Source: Pseudomonadota bacterium (lineage in GTDB: Bacteria; Pseudomonadota; Gammaproteobacteria; JAKAQQ01). From it: a stretch of 45,110 nt of DNA. Shown in pieces: positions 9,250 to 19,203 of this stretch. Each line of letters opens with the position of its first letter. Positions within the stretch are counted from its first letter, which is position 1. The position numbers were made by a program, and so were the translations under genes. The notes below the pieces were generated by a model, which saw nothing but the letters and a program-made list of their open reading frames with translations, did not search any database and was not told the DNA's origin. The DNA lies in the NCBI GenBank assembly GCA_021798795.1, contig JAJZBR010000004.1:1-45110 (forward strand), in the 5' to 3' direction.

Positions 9250-10083
9250 CCCCCCCTCGCGATACTCTTTGGCACGCCATTGCTTGTAGAGTTTTGCCGG
9301 AGGGGGTCCCGCTCAGACGAATGGCCGAATCCTTGTTTGGGAAGATCAGGATCGGACACTCCCTTGAGTTCGTATTTTTGACTTGCGCAGGATATTTTTG
9401 CGGAAAGGCTCGGATGGTGGGCCTTCCCCCGAGTCCCTTCTGCGGGACCCCCCATCGGCCGGGGAGCTTTTAATCCCCAAAAGCTGCCGGGGATTCCGTT
9501 CCTGATGGCCTGTGCTTCTTTTTGAGGGTCGGCCAGGAACCGGCGTCCCCGGCGAGTGCCGAGGGCAGACGACGAGGGCAGGCGCTGAGGGCGAGCGCCA
9601 GGAGCCCCCCTTGGCAATGCCCTCTTGCGGAGGCGGGGCATGGCCATGAATATTCATAAGAAAATGAATCCGGCAGTTGCCACCGGATCCGCTGGGCATC
9701 TCTCGGGACGGCTTTTCAAGCCCTTTGTGGTCAGAGGAGACCACGAGACACACGCCCCAAGGCCCTCCGGCTCTCTGGATCAGCCAGCCTATCACCCCAG
9801 AGACTTCGTTTTCGCCATCTCCCAGGGCAAGCCCCGGGATTCGGTCGCGATCGGATGGAGCCAAGCCAGCGTCCATTCTCACCCCGATCACCGGGGCATC
9901 CGGCAGAAGGAACGGATGCGAGCCGTTCGGGCGACGGTTGCCCCAGGAGCCGACCCGGGTCTGCGGAACGCGAGGGATTGAGGGACCCACCCGGGTGGTC
10001 GGTTGTCGCACCCGATATCCGTTCCGGTATCCCATACGATCGATAGGATGTTCATGACGATCCGTCCAAGGATGCTCGCTCAT
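9250..10083 (-). pseudogene. Degenerate IS256-family (mutator-type) transposase
   Basis: The minus frame from 10083 carries the family's N-terminal signature (GYRNGYRVRQPTTRVG followed by IPRVPQTRVGSW, about 10035-9930) and, downstream, the block around the second catalytic Asp (VCLVVSSDHKGLEK, then CRIHFLMNIHGHAP, to about 9634). In intact members these are separated by roughly 100 more residues, including most of the segment around the first DDE aspartate, so an internal deletion is likely. After 9634 the frame is lost; a weak trace of the STN-LER-N-EI motif (LRQNSTSNGVPKSIAR) appears in another minus frame at about 9302-9255. No intact terminal repeats or target duplication could be found. 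It is not functional. Confidence 0.72.
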
Positions 10084-10442
10084 CCGGTACCTCGTTCACC
10101 ACTTCAGTCGGTTTGCTTGAGTGTTCGCCGCCTCCACCGCACCAGGGTTTGTCCATCCAAGACGAGGCTCACACGGGGTGTGAGTGGGGCTTGTAGGGCT
10201 CTGGCTCCATCTGCTATCTTTTGGGGCGCCCCTGGAATGCTCGCGTGATGGCCGGATCGCGGCTGGGCTCCCAGGGTTGCACTTTATGGAAACGCGTTGT
10301 ACAGTACCCGGGTCGTAAGCAGAAACGTGACTCGCCACTGGATCTTTTAGTCAGCCCCGCTGTGGGGTGAGCCGGTAGTAGTGCGTTCTGTTACTCTTGT
10401 TTTACCGCTGAGAAAATACAGCCTTAACCGAGGTGTCAATAA
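10084..10442. other. Upstream region of exbB, possibly including the 5' end of the IS remnant
   Basis: No gene is supported. The minus frame from 10338 to 10096 continues in phase with the transposase remnant after a stop codon, so it may be its decayed N terminus, but it lacks a recognisable motif. Near exbB, GAGGTG at 10430-10435 is a ribosome-binding site 7 bases before the GTG start. No convincing Fur box or sigma-70 promoter was found. Confidence 0.4.
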
Positions 10443-11075
10443 GTGGATATCAACTATCTTATCCATATCGCTGCAGTCTCTGGTGGCATTCTCTATGTCA
10501 TGATTCTGATTCTTCTGGTTTGCCTCGTGGTGATCATTGATCGAACCTGGTATCTCACGCGTGTTCACCGCGAAGGTCTTTCTATTGGACGAACTGTGGC
10601 ACAGATGAGTCATCTGGACCGGGATGCATTGGCTCAGCTGGCGGAGGACAAATCCCAATTCCCCCAGTCGGTCCTGATCCAGGTTCCCGTGAACCATCCC
10701 AATGTCAAGGATCCGGTGGAGTTTGCGGAACTGGTCGAAGAGGGAATTATGACCGTAGCACCTCGTATGGATAAGGGTCTCTGGTTGCTCGATACACTCG
10801 TCACCATGGCTCCACTGCTGGGTCTGCTTGGAACGATTATCGGAATCTTTCAATCATTTCGGGTTCTCGGAAATCCCGGTACGGCACCAACTGCTGTCAC
10901 GGGCGGTGTGGCAGAGGCGCTGATTGCCACCGCTGCGGGTCTGTTCGTGGCGATCATCTCCATGATTTTCTACAACGGATTGTCCAATTTGGTGCGGATT
11001 AACCTACACCACATGGAGACGATCAAAGCCATTCTCGTCAATCGGCTCCGTGCGGAGACTCCAGCCCGTCGGTGA
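10443..11075 (+). CDS. exbB: ExbB/TolQ/MotA-family proton channel protein
   Basis: This 210-residue inner-membrane protein has three transmembrane segments (~12-32, 118-139, 157-179) and the family's conserved block between TM2 and TM3 (APLLGLLGTIIGIFQSF and GGVAEALIATAAGL). With ExbD it forms the proton-driven motor that energises TonB. The start is GTG with GAGGTG 7 bases upstream. exbD and tonB follow in the same direction, which favours ExbB over TolQ or MotA. A second, longer MotA-type paralogue (TtpC-like) seen in some such clusters is not present here. Confidence 0.92.
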   Translation: MDINYLIHIAAVSGGILYVMILILLVCLVVIIDRTWYLTRVHREGLSIGRTVAQMSHLDRDALAQLAEDKSQFPQSVLIQVPVNHPNVKDPVEFAELVEEGIMTVAPRMDKGLWLLDTLVTMAPLLGLLGTIIGIFQSFRVLGNPGTAPTAVTGGVAEALIATAAGLFVAIISMIFYNGLSNLVRINLHHMETIKAILVNRLRAETPARR

Positions 11076-11154
11076 TGGTTCCCGGGCATAGACATGTTCT
11101 TCGTTGCCTGAAATCACCGATCTCAGATGATCCCATACGGGGGTTGACAACTAC

Positions 11155-11553
11155 ATGAAAGCCAAATACTTCGACCGCAAGCGAGCACGAATCGAAATCA
11201 TCCCGATGATCGATATCATGTTCTTCTTGTTAGTCTTTTTCATCATCGTGACCTTACAACTCATTCCTACGACAGGGATGAATACGAAACTGCCTCAGAG
11301 CACGACCGCGAAGCAGCTCAAACATCCCAAGGTAGTTATCTCGTTGCAGCGAGACGGGACCATGTATGTGCAGGGTCGCGTGATCAGCCCGAATCAGTTG
11401 ACTGCCATGCTTCAGCAGTACCCCAATCCGACACAGGTCATTGTCACGATCGCGGGAGCCAAGCAGGCAACTTTGCAGGAGCTTGTCAACGTCATGGATG
11501 CCTGTCGACGGGCGGGTGTGTCGCAGATCGGCATCGCTGCTCGACGGACCTGA
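11155..11553 (+). CDS. exbD: ExbD biopolymer transport protein
   Basis: This 132-residue ExbD/TolR-family protein has a short cytoplasmic N terminus, one transmembrane helix (~17-36) and a small periplasmic domain. The essential membrane aspartate is present in PMIDIMFFLLVFF (D20, equivalent to the proton-carrying Asp of E. coli ExbD). It partners ExbB in the TonB motor. It lies 79 bases after exbB and 11 bases before tonB, in one probable operon. Confidence 0.93.
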   Translation: MKAKYFDRKRARIEIIPMIDIMFFLLVFFIIVTLQLIPTTGMNTKLPQSTTAKQLKHPKVVISLQRDGTMYVQGRVISPNQLTAMLQQYPNPTQVIVTIAGAKQATLQELVNVMDACRRAGVSQIGIAARRT

Positions 11554-11564
11554 GGTCTTATCGT

Positions 11565-12269
11565 ATGGCTCTTTTCAGGCGTTTATCGACGTCCACACCT
11601 CAAGGAGGAGGCGGGGTTGACCCCTTCACGGATGAGACCGCGCATGCTGGAGTGACCTTCATTCTAGCCATCATCGCCGAGGCGGTCATTCTTTCCGGAG
11701 GGGTGGCCTGGTATATCTGGGGACGGCAGATTATTGCTGTGCCGCCACCGCCCAAGGTCGAAAGCGTGCAGATCCGGAAACAGCCGAAAAAGCCGCCACC
11801 GCCAAAGCCGCCACCACCCGTTCCGCCACCGCCACCACAGGCTGCGGTCACTCCGACCAATGTGCCCATTCCACCGGTTTTGCCACCACTCGAACCGATG
11901 CCGCCATTGCCTTCAGGAGCTGAATTTACACCAGCACCACCGGCGGGCCCTCCGGCTCCGCCTGCTGCGCCCCTCGCAGCCATGGTTGCATCATTTTCGG
12001 CAGAACTGGATCAGGCCCTTTTCCTTTGTGCCCAAGGGCACTATCCACCGCAGGCCATGATGGCGGGGCTGGCCGGCACGGGAACGGTTGCGTTTGTTTA
12101 TGACAACGAACGTGCCACGCATGTCAAGCTGGTGCAATCAACGGGTCACTTTTCATTGGATCGTGCCCTGGTTCGCGCGGTGCGAACGTGTTCCCTTCCT
12201 CCTGCGCCTGCAGGTTATGCCAAGCGGAACTTTGAGATTCCGATCGAGATGCGTCCGAGCGGGGGGTAG
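11565..12269 (+). CDS. tonB: TonB energy transducer
   Basis: This 234-residue protein has a cytoplasmic N terminus, one membrane anchor (~29-52), a proline-rich periplasmic spacer (~60-138, many PPPP blocks and KPPPPKPPPPVPPPPP) and a C-terminal TonB domain (~145-230) with GTGTVAFVYDN, FSLDRALVRAVRTCSLPP and FEIPIEM. It transmits motor force to TonB-dependent outer-membrane receptors for iron chelates, cobalamin and similar ligands. No receptor gene is in the window, so the substrate is unknown. Two cysteines occur in the C-terminal domain. Confidence 0.94.
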   Translation: MALFRRLSTSTPQGGGGVDPFTDETAHAGVTFILAIIAEAVILSGGVAWYIWGRQIIAVPPPPKVESVQIRKQPKKPPPPKPPPPVPPPPPQAAVTPTNVPIPPVLPPLEPMPPLPSGAEFTPAPPAGPPAPPAAPLAAMVASFSAELDQALFLCAQGHYPPQAMMAGLAGTGTVAFVYDNERATHVKLVQSTGHFSLDRALVRAVRTCSLPPAPAGYAKRNFEIPIEMRPSGG

Positions 12270-12381
12270 CAACGATACCGACCGGATGTCATCTTCCCCC
12301 GTCCGGGAGGGGCGGTCTTTGCTTCTGGAACAACGCACAGTTCGATAAACTAACGCCCCTCCCAAAACTTGGGGGTGCCGC

Positions 12382-13365
12382 ATGCAGTCACGTATATTGG
12401 GTCAGGGTCTGCGGGTTTCCGCCATCGGCCTCGGCTGTATGGGCATGTCTGAGTTTTATGGCAAGAGTGACGATCGGGAGTCGGTAGCCACCATCCGGCA
12501 CGCATTGGATCTTGGGGTCAATTTTCTTGACACCGCAGATATGTACGGCGTGGGTCGCAATGAAGAGCTTGTCGCACGGGCAATTCGCAGCCGTCGCTCA
12601 GATGTGATACTTGCGACCAAGTTTGGCAATCTTCGTGGGGATCAAGGCGAGTTTCTTGGAATTGACGGCCGGCCGGAGTATGTCCGTCAGGCGTGTGAAG
12701 CAAGCCTCCGGCGATTGGGCGTCGAGGTTATTGATCTCTATTATCAGCATCGGGTTGATCCTCGGACACCCATAGAAGATACGGTTGGTGCGATGGCACA
12801 ACTGGTTAAGGAGGGCAAAGTCCGGTTTTTGGGATTATCGGAGGCACGCTCCGAAACCATCCGCCGCGCGCATGCCGTGCACCCGATTGCTGCGTTGCAG
12901 TCGGAGTATTCATTGTGGTCACGTGATCCGGAACTTGAGACATTGAGAACCTGTCGTGAACTCGGGGTGGGCTTCGTTGCCTATAGCCCTCTAGGGCGTG
13001 GGATGCTGGCCGGACGCTTCCAAGGAACTCAAGACCTCGCAGAAGACGACTGGCGCCGGCATCACCCGCGCTTCCAATCGGATAATTTCGTGAAAAACCT
13101 ATCCTTGGTCACACAAATAGATAATTTTGCGCACCGCAAAATGGTTGATTTATCCCAGGTTGCCTTGGCATGGGTTCTGGCTCAGGGAAACGACATTGTT
13201 CCGATTCCCGGAACCAGGCATATCAGACACCTCGAAAAGAACATTGCAGCGCTCGATATTGCGCTTACGGATCAAGAAAGGGCGGAGCTCAACGCGACAT
13301 TCCCGCTGGGAATTGCAGCGGGCGAGCGATATCACTCCCAGGGCATGCAAGCTTTGGATCATTGA
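12382..13365 (+). CDS. Aldo/keto reductase (NADP-dependent oxidoreductase)
   Basis: This 327-residue TIM-barrel enzyme is of the AKR family. The catalytic tetrad is intact: D50 and Y55 (LDTADMYG), K80 (ATKFG) and H123 (YYQHRVD). The C-terminal cofactor-binding segment [16 protein letters not shown] is typical of the AKR13/YakC-like group. It would reduce carbonyls with NADPH, but the substrate cannot be predicted. It is separated from tonB by 112 bases and is probably an independent gene; it converges on clpB. Confidence 0.92.
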   Translation: MQSRILGQGLRVSAIGLGCMGMSEFYGKSDDRESVATIRHALDLGVNFLDTADMYGVGRNEELVARAIRSRRSDVILATKFGNLRGDQGEFLGIDGRPEYVRQACEASLRRLGVEVIDLYYQHRVDPRTPIEDTVGAMAQLVKEGKVRFLGLSEARSETIRRAHAVHPIAALQSEYSLWSRDPELETLRTCRELGVGFVAYSPLGRGMLAGRFQGTQDLAEDDWRRHHPRFQSDNFVKNLSLVTQIDNFAHRKMVDLSQVALAWVLAQGNDIVPIPGTRHIRHLEKNIAALDIALTDQERAELNATFPLGIAAGERYHSQGMQALDH

Positions 13366-13463
13366 CCAGGCGGGGCTGGTTCGAGGGGCAGCCTATGGAC
13401 GCACCCGTTGGGTACACTTGTCTGCCTCACCTAAGGTTTTTTACCGATTGAGGGGAATAATGA

Positions 13464-13500
13464 GCTGCGAAGCGAGGCTATCCTGAAACGGATACGCAGC
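13464..13500. terminator. Weak hairpin between convergent AKR and clpB genes
   Basis: GCTGCG (13464-13469) can pair with CGCAGC (13495-13500), and inside it TATCC (13479-13483) with GGATA (13490-13494), leaving a 9-nt bulge. No clear U tract follows on either strand, so terminator function is tentative. Confidence 0.25.
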
Positions 13501-13502
13501 GT

Positions 13503-16097
13503 TCAGCTGGACCCGCCAGCTTGCTTATGCAATGTCAGATGATGAGAGGTGAAATGCACCTCGATCGTGTCACCAGCGGTATAGTCACCAGCGAGTATGC
13601 CGCGAGCGAGCGGTTTCTCGAGTTCCGATTGAATCGTTCGTTTCAGTGGTCTCGCCCCGTAAGCCGGCTCATAGCCCAGCTGTGACAGATGCTCAATCGA
13701 ACCATGGTCGATTTTTAGCGTGAGGCCCTGTTTTCCCAGTCGTTCCCGAATAGCATCAATCTGAATTTCTACAATCGCATGGATCTGGCTTGGATCCAGC
13801 GCGTGAAACACAACGAGCTCGTCGATACGATTGATGAGTTCTGGTTTGAAATGTTGTCTGACGGTTTCCAGGACAGCCTGTTTCATGGAATCATAGCTCT
13901 GCGTCCCGCCGATCGATTCTTGAATGATCTGGCTACCGAGATTCGATGTCATGATGATGATGGTGTTTTTGAAATCTACTGTCCGGCCTTGCCCATCGGT
14001 CAGGCGGCCATCGTCCAAAACCTGTAGAAAGATATTGAAAATGTCGGAATGTGCTTTCTCCACTTCATCAAAGAGAATGACTGAGTAGGGTCTGCGGCGA
14101 ACCGCTTCAGTCAAATACCCCCCTTCCTCGTGTCCGACATAACCGGGTGGGGAGCCGATCAGACGAGCGACGGCATGTGATTCCATGAACTCGCTCATGT
14201 CGATGCGGATCAGCGCTTTCTCGCTGTCAAACAGAAAGGCCGCGAGCGCCTTGCTGAGCTCGGTTTTCCCGACTCCTGTCGGGCCTAAAAACAAGAAGGA
14301 GCCAAGGGGTCGGTTCGGGTCAGAGAGACCTGCACGCGCGAGTCGGATCGCGTCAGAGACGGCTCGTACGGCCTCATCCTGCCCTACGACGCGTTTGCGT
14401 AAAGCTGATTCCATATTCAAAAGTTTCTCACGTTCTCCTTCCAGCATGCGTGCAACAGGAACACCGGTCCAGTGTGAGATGACCTCTGCCACTTCATGCT
14501 CGGTCACACGTGTCCGCAACAATCGAAATTCCGCTTTCGGCTCCTGGCGGGCTTTTCCCAGCGCTTTTTCAAGTTCCAGTATCTTTCCGTACTGAAGCTC
14601 GGACATGCGCGCCCAGTCTCCCGCACGGCGTGCGGCCTCTAAATCAACACGCGCACGATCCAGTTGATCCTGTATGGCGACCTCTGAGTGGAGTCGACCC
14701 TTTTCGGCTTTCCAGATCTCCTCGAGATCGGAATAGGAGCGTTGCAGCTGGCCGATTTCGCCCGCGACTTTATGGAGGCGTTCGCGCGGCCCGTCACCTG
14801 TTTCTTTGGCAAGTGCTTCTTGTTCAATCCTCAGTTGGATCAAGCGGCGTTCCAATCGGTCCATGGCTTCTGGTTTGGATTCGATTTCCATCCGAATTCT
14901 CGATGCCGCCTCATCGATCAGATCGATCGCCTTGTCAGGCAATTGCCGGTCTGTAATGTAGCGGTGGGACAAAGTTGCTGCTGCGACAATCGCCGAGTCG
15001 GTGATTTCGACGCCATGATGAATTTCGTATTTTTCTTTCAGGCCCCTGAGAATGGCAATGGTATCCTCCACACTTGGCTCATGAATCAAGACTTTCTGAA
15101 ATCTCCTCTCGAGAGCCGCATCCCGTTCGATATTTTGTCGGTACTCGTCCAGAGTGGTCGCGCCAATGCAGTGGAGCTCTCCACGTGCCAATGCTGGTTT
15201 AAGCATATTGCCCGCATCCATCGCTCCTTCAGTCTTTCCGGCGCCTACCAGCGTATGGATCTCGTCGATGAAGAGAACGACGCGGCCTTCCAGGTTGGCG
15301 ATATCCTTTAGAATCGCCTTCAGGCGTTCTTCGAACTCCCCCCGATACTTTGATCCTGCAATGACGGCAGGGAGATCCAGAACAAGAAGCCGTTTGTGCT
15401 TCATGCTTTCCGGGACGTCGCCGTTCACCATCCGCGCTGCCAATCCTTCGGCGATCGCAGTCTTTCCTACTCCTGGCTCGCCTATCAAAACGGGGTTATT
15501 TTTGGTGCGACGCTGGAGAATCTGGATCACGCGCCGAATTTCCTCATCGCGACCGATGACCGGGTCAAGTTTGCCTTGTTCGGCACGCGCGGTGAGATCG
15601 ATGGTGTAGCGGGTCAGGGCCTGGCGTTGTTCTTCCGAACCTGCCTGATCGACCGGTGTCCCGCCACGCACGGTCTCAATGGCGCGTTCCAGAGAGAGTC
15701 GGTTCACGCCTGATTTGCGCAGAAGCTCGCCGGCCGGGTCGCGGTCGTCGATCAAGGCCAGGAGAAAAAGCTCAGAGGCGATAAATCCGTCTTTGCGTTT
15801 TTGTGCGAGCTTGTCAGTGACATTGAGCAGACGATTCAAGTCATTCGACAGATGGATTTCACCGCTATTTCCAGGAACGCTCGGAAGTCGGTCTAAGAGT
15901 CGATCCAGGCCGCTTTCTATCGCTTGTATTTGCCCGCCCGAACGTTCCAGCAGGGGGCGCACGGTTCCGTGCTCTTGGTGCAGAAATGAGTGCAGGAGAT
16001 GGGCTGGCTCAATGGATGCATGTTCTCGACCCAAAGCCAGCGATTGCGCATCGGCCAAGGCATTCTGGAAGCTTGTCGTCAGCTTTTCAATGCGCAC
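13503..16097 (-). CDS. clpB: ClpB protein disaggregase (Hsp100)
   Basis: This full-length 864-residue ClpB has an N-terminal double Clp-N domain (~1-145), a first AAA+ domain with Walker A GEPGVGKT (206-213), a long coiled-coil middle domain (~400-530) that distinguishes ClpB from ClpA/ClpC, and a second AAA+ domain with Walker A GPTGVGKT (around 605). It works with DnaK to dissolve aggregates in the cytoplasm. The start is GTG, and the product begins MRIEKLT as in other ClpB proteins (E. coli MRLDRLT). A sigma-32-like promoter lies about 50 bases upstream, so heat-shock control is likely. Confidence 0.97.
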   Translation of the reverse strand: MRIEKLTTSFQNALADAQSLALGREHASIEPAHLLHSFLHQEHGTVRPLLERSGGQIQAIESGLDRLLDRLPSVPGNSGEIHLSNDLNRLLNVTDKLAQKRKDGFIASELFLLALIDDRDPAGELLRKSGVNRLSLERAIETVRGGTPVDQAGSEEQRQALTRYTIDLTARAEQGKLDPVIGRDEEIRRVIQILQRRTKNNPVLIGEPGVGKTAIAEGLAARMVNGDVPESMKHKRLLVLDLPAVIAGSKYRGEFEERLKAILKDIANLEGRVVLFIDEIHTLVGAGKTEGAMDAGNMLKPALARGELHCIGATTLDEYRQNIERDAALERRFQKVLIHEPSVEDTIAILRGLKEKYEIHHGVEITDSAIVAAATLSHRYITDRQLPDKAIDLIDEAASRIRMEIESKPEAMDRLERRLIQLRIEQEALAKETGDGPRERLHKVAGEIGQLQRSYSDLEEIWKAEKGRLHSEVAIQDQLDRARVDLEAARRAGDWARMSELQYGKILELEKALGKARQEPKAEFRLLRTRVTEHEVAEVISHWTGVPVARMLEGEREKLLNMESALRKRVVGQDEAVRAVSDAIRLARAGLSDPNRPLGSFLFLGPTGVGKTELSKALAAFLFDSEKALIRIDMSEFMESHAVARLIGSPPGYVGHEEGGYLTEAVRRRPYSVILFDEVEKAHSDIFNIFLQVLDDGRLTDGQGRTVDFKNTIIIMTSNLGSQIIQESIGGTQSYDSMKQAVLETVRQHFKPELINRIDELVVFHALDPSQIHAIVEIQIDAIRERLGKQGLTLKIDHGSIEHLSQLGYEPAYGARPLKRTIQSELEKPLARGILAGDYTAGDTIEVHFTSHHLTLHKQAGGSS

Positions 16098-16147
16098 CGA
16101 CTCTCACCGTTGATCTCGATCACTGGAAAACCACAGCAACACGATTA

Positions 16148-16178
16148 ATTTGGGGTCTCCGCTCAGCTTTTTCAATAG
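16148..16178 (-). promoter_or_regulatory. Sigma-32 (heat-shock) promoter of clpB
   Basis: On the minus strand the -35 element CTATTGAAA (16178-16170) is followed after 14 bases by the -10 element CCCCAAAT (16155-16148), close to the RpoH consensus CTTGAAA-N13-17-CCCCATnT. It would start transcription near 16140, giving a leader of about 43 nt. This matches known RpoH control of clpB. Confidence 0.7.
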
Positions 16179-16277
16179 CGCACTCGTTTTGATGCCTGAT
16201 CGCTTGCCCGGGCATAGGTTGCTTGGTGTTGGACCAAGGTTCAGATGAATCTTTGTGGATTCGTCTAGAATTCCTAC

Positions 16278-17420
16278 ATGTCAGATCCCAACTTCGCCCG
16301 GGAATCCTCCATTTTGCGCGGGATGGGTGCAAGGCACCCCCACCGGCTAGCCGTGGCGCCTCTCATGGGGTGGACCGATCGCCATTTCCGGTATTTCCTA
16401 CGGCTGATTAGCCGGGAAGCCTGGCTCTACAGTGAAATGCTGCCCGTTCAGACCCTCCTCTTGGGTCCTGACCCGGCACGGCGCCTTCATTTTCATCCCG
16501 CTGAACACCCGGTTGCGTTGCAACTCGGCGGGGATGACCCTGCGCTGCTTCAACGCGCCGCAAAATGGGCCTGGGAGGCGGGATATGACGAGATCAACCT
16601 CAATATCGGCTGCCCAAGCCCGAGGGTTCTAAAAGGTGGATTCGGGGTCTGTCTCATGGAAACCCCTGAACGGGTTGGATCACTCGTCTCCGCTATTCGC
16701 GATGTCGTGCCGATTCCAGTTACGGTAAAATGTCGGCTCGGTTTTGATCAGCACGTTCATCCTGCGTTTCTCGAGACCTTCGTGCAAACCGTCGCTGAGC
16801 AAGGTTGCAGGACTTTTATTGTGCATGCACGTGCGGCATGGCTGGGTGGTTTCAATCCCCGGGCCAACAGAGTTCTGCCGCCACTCGATTATGAACCCGT
16901 CATGCTGCTGAAGCAGAAGTATCCGGGTCTTGAGATTGTGATCAACGGTGGGATCACGCAATACGATGAAGCCATGCGACTGCTCGGGCGCGTGGATGGT
17001 GTCATGATCGGACGTAAAATACTTGAAGACCCATTCTGGCTTGTGCACCTTGAAGCGGGTATGGGTTGGCCACACAGACAGGCGCCATCCCGAATGGAAC
17101 TGGTCAAATCGTATGGCAGTTATGTGAGCGATGTGTTTCGCTCGCCAGCAGTGTGGCCATGCGAATCCAGGCAGCGCCTGTTTCAGCCATTTTTGACGGT
17201 GATCCGTGGATTTCCCGGTGCGAAGCGCCTTCGGCAGATGGTTTGCGAAGCGGGCCGGGGTTCCCGGGCGGAGGGTTGCCTCTGGATTGAACGCATTGTA
17301 GAACAGTTTGCCCGGCTGGACCCGCATGAGGCGAACATTTGCCATTCGTATCCGGGGTCATTGCCGGTTGCTAGCTCGTTGAGGACAACTCCAGCTGAAC
17401 CCGCTGTAACGCTTCTTTAA
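16278..17420 (+). CDS. dusA: tRNA-dihydrouridine synthase A
   Basis: This 380-residue FMN-dependent TIM-barrel enzyme reduces uridines in the tRNA D-loop. Features are APLMGWTDRHFRYF (FMN site), NLNIGCPS, the catalytic Cys in GGFGVCLM (C125), and VHARAAWLGG with PPLDY, which is the DusA pattern. The N-terminal ~20 residues before the barrel are extra and the start could be further in. The C-terminal ~40 residues extend beyond the usual end, and the last 50 bases overlap the 3' end of the convergent pckG. Confidence 0.93.
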   Translation: MSDPNFARESSILRGMGARHPHRLAVAPLMGWTDRHFRYFLRLISREAWLYSEMLPVQTLLLGPDPARRLHFHPAEHPVALQLGGDDPALLQRAAKWAWEAGYDEINLNIGCPSPRVLKGGFGVCLMETPERVGSLVSAIRDVVPIPVTVKCRLGFDQHVHPAFLETFVQTVAEQGCRTFIVHARAAWLGGFNPRANRVLPPLDYEPVMLLKQKYPGLEIVINGGITQYDEAMRLLGRVDGVMIGRKILEDPFWLVHLEAGMGWPHRQAPSRMELVKSYGSYVSDVFRSPAVWPCESRQRLFQPFLTVIRGFPGAKRLRQMVCEAGRGSRAEGCLWIERIVEQFARLDPHEANICHSYPGSLPVASSLRTTPAEPAVTLL

Positions 17421-19125
17421 GCTCAATGGGTACTCGCGGCTCATAGGCGATCAGAAACTGTTCCAAGTCATCAAAATCATCGATCCAGGCCTCGTGATCA
17501 ACACTAAATAGTTCACGGATCGCTTCTGGATCGAGTGTGAGACCGCTCAGGTTAAAATCGCTCGCAGTTTTGGGCAAGTAGCCGATAGGCGATTCTTGTG
17601 CGGGTATCCGGCCCGCACAGCGTTCCAGAATCCATTGGATGACCCTCAGGTTTTCACCATAGCCTGGCCAGAGATATTTGCCGTCTTGGTTTTGGCGGAA
17701 CCAGTTCACATGGAAGATCCGCGGAAGTTCGCGAGCCTGATTCTGCAGGTTGATCCAGTGCGCCCAGTAGTCGCCAAAGTGGTATCCACAAAATGGAAGC
17801 ATGGCCATCGGATCGCGACGGACAATACCGGTTCTGCCGCTTGCCGCTGCCGTCGTCTCGGATGCCAGGGCACATCCGGTCAGAACGCCGTGTGCCCAGC
17901 TTTTTGCCTCGTAGACCAGTGGCGCAAGACGTGCGCGGCGACCCCCAAATAGAATCGCTGTGAGGGGAACGCCCATGGGATCCAGAGTGTGTTTGGACCA
18001 GGCTGGATTTCTCTCGGCCAGGGTGGTGAAGCGAGAGTTGGGGTGAGCGGCAGGTCCATTGGCCGGATCATACGGCCGCCCGCGCCAATCTGTCGCCGGG
18101 ACACCGGTTGGGAGTCCCTCCCACCAGGGCTCACGATCTGCGGTGATGGCCACATTGGTAAAAATCGTATCTCGCTGGATCATCCGGAAGGCATTGGGAT
18201 TGGTCGTGGCATTGGTGCCGGGGACGACACCAAAATAGCCCGCTTCCGGATTGATGGCCCAAAGACGGCCATCCGGTCCAACATGTATCCAGGCAATATC
18301 GTCTCCTACCGTCCATACTTTCCAGCCCGGGAAAGACTGGGGAGGGACCAGCATGGAAAGGTTGGTTTTACCGCACGCTGAAGGAAAGGCAGCAGCGAGA
18401 TAGAAAACCTGGCCTTCAGGGTTTTCGATTCCGACAATCAGCATATGTTCGGCCAACCACCCTTCCTGCCTGGCATTCCAACTGGCAATGCGCAAAGCGT
18501 GACATTTCTTGCCGAGGAGTGCATTGCCGCCGTAGCCCGAGCCGATGCTCTGAATCAGGTTTTCATCCGGGTAGTGGAGAATATAGCGCCGGTCCGGGCT
18601 GAGATCGCCGAGCGAATGTTGTCCGCGTACGAATGGTTCGCCAGACTGAATCCGCTTCAGGACAGCATGACCCATCCGGGTCATCAATCGCATGTTCGCG
18701 ACCACGTAGCGGCTGTCCGTGATTTCCACCCCAAGCTGCGACCACGGTGAATCGATCGGTCCCATGCAGTAGGGAATCACATACAAGGTCCGGTTCCGCA
18801 TGCATCCTGCGAAAAGACGTTTATAAAGATCATGTGCCTCCTCCGGCGACATCCAGTTGTTATTGGGGCCAGCATCGTCTTTCAGGCGGCTACAGATATA
18901 GGTCACCTGTTCCACACGAGCGACATCCGTCGGATCAGAGCGGTGCAGGTAACAATTGGGGTAGGTTTTCGGGTTGAGAGGCAGAATCTCGCCCCGTTCC
19001 AGCATGTCCGTGCGGAGAACATTCCACTCGCCCTCCGAGCCATCACACCATTGGATACGGTCGGGTTGGGCGAGGCGGGCAACTTCATCGATCCATGCGG
19101 ATAGCGTTTGAGTTCGATCGGGCAT
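17371..19125 (-). CDS. pckG: Phosphoenolpyruvate carboxykinase, GTP-dependent
   Basis: The 584-residue product catalyses oxaloacetate + GTP to PEP + CO2 + GDP. The GTP-class P-loop FPSACGKTN (247-255, with the reactive Cys251), the LGKKCHALR metal-binding segment and VGDDIAWI are intact. The ATG at 19125 is preferred over the open frame back to 19203: a GGAGG lies about 11 bases upstream, and a good -10 box (19209-19204) would start transcription downstream of 19203. The GTP type is less common in gammaproteobacteria than the ATP type. Its 3' end overlaps dusA. With ppsR elsewhere in the window it points to PEP-node control. Confidence 0.95.
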   Translation of the reverse strand: MPDRTQTLSAWIDEVARLAQPDRIQWCDGSEGEWNVLRTDMLERGEILPLNPKTYPNCYLHRSDPTDVARVEQVTYICSRLKDDAGPNNNWMSPEEAHDLYKRLFAGCMRNRTLYVIPYCMGPIDSPWSQLGVEITDSRYVVANMRLMTRMGHAVLKRIQSGEPFVRGQHSLGDLSPDRRYILHYPDENLIQSIGSGYGGNALLGKKCHALRIASWNARQEGWLAEHMLIVGIENPEGQVFYLAAAFPSACGKTNLSMLVPPQSFPGWKVWTVGDDIAWIHVGPDGRLWAINPEAGYFGVVPGTNATTNPNAFRMIQRDTIFTNVAITADREPWWEGLPTGVPATDWRGRPYDPANGPAAHPNSRFTTLAERNPAWSKHTLDPMGVPLTAILFGGRRARLAPLVYEAKSWAHGVLTGCALASETTAAASGRTGIVRRDPMAMLPFCGYHFGDYWAHWINLQNQARELPRIFHVNWFRQNQDGKYLWPGYGENLRVIQWILERCAGRIPAQESPIGYLPKTASDFNLSGLTLDPEAIRELFSVDHEAWIDDFDDLEQFLIAYEPRVPIELKEALQRVQLELSSTS

Positions 19126-19203
19126 GGGCTCTTGAACCTCCGAATAAAACTCCAGCGCAGGAAGGTTCCCGATCGGCTGAAGATGGTGCAATGAATCAAG
19201 CAT

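Noticed and set aside
9625-10057. Plus-strand open frames in the IS region
   Set aside because: They are complements of the transposase remnant, which has recognisable motifs on the minus strand.
11600-11983. Glycine-rich minus-strand frame
   Set aside because: It is the complement of the proline-rich TonB spacer (CCN repeats read as GGN).
12270-12381. Hairpin candidate after tonB
   Set aside because: Short GC repeats (CCCC and GGGG) without a consistent stem or U tract; not listed as a terminator.
16680-17345. 221-residue minus-strand open frame
   Set aside because: Antisense shadow of dusA.
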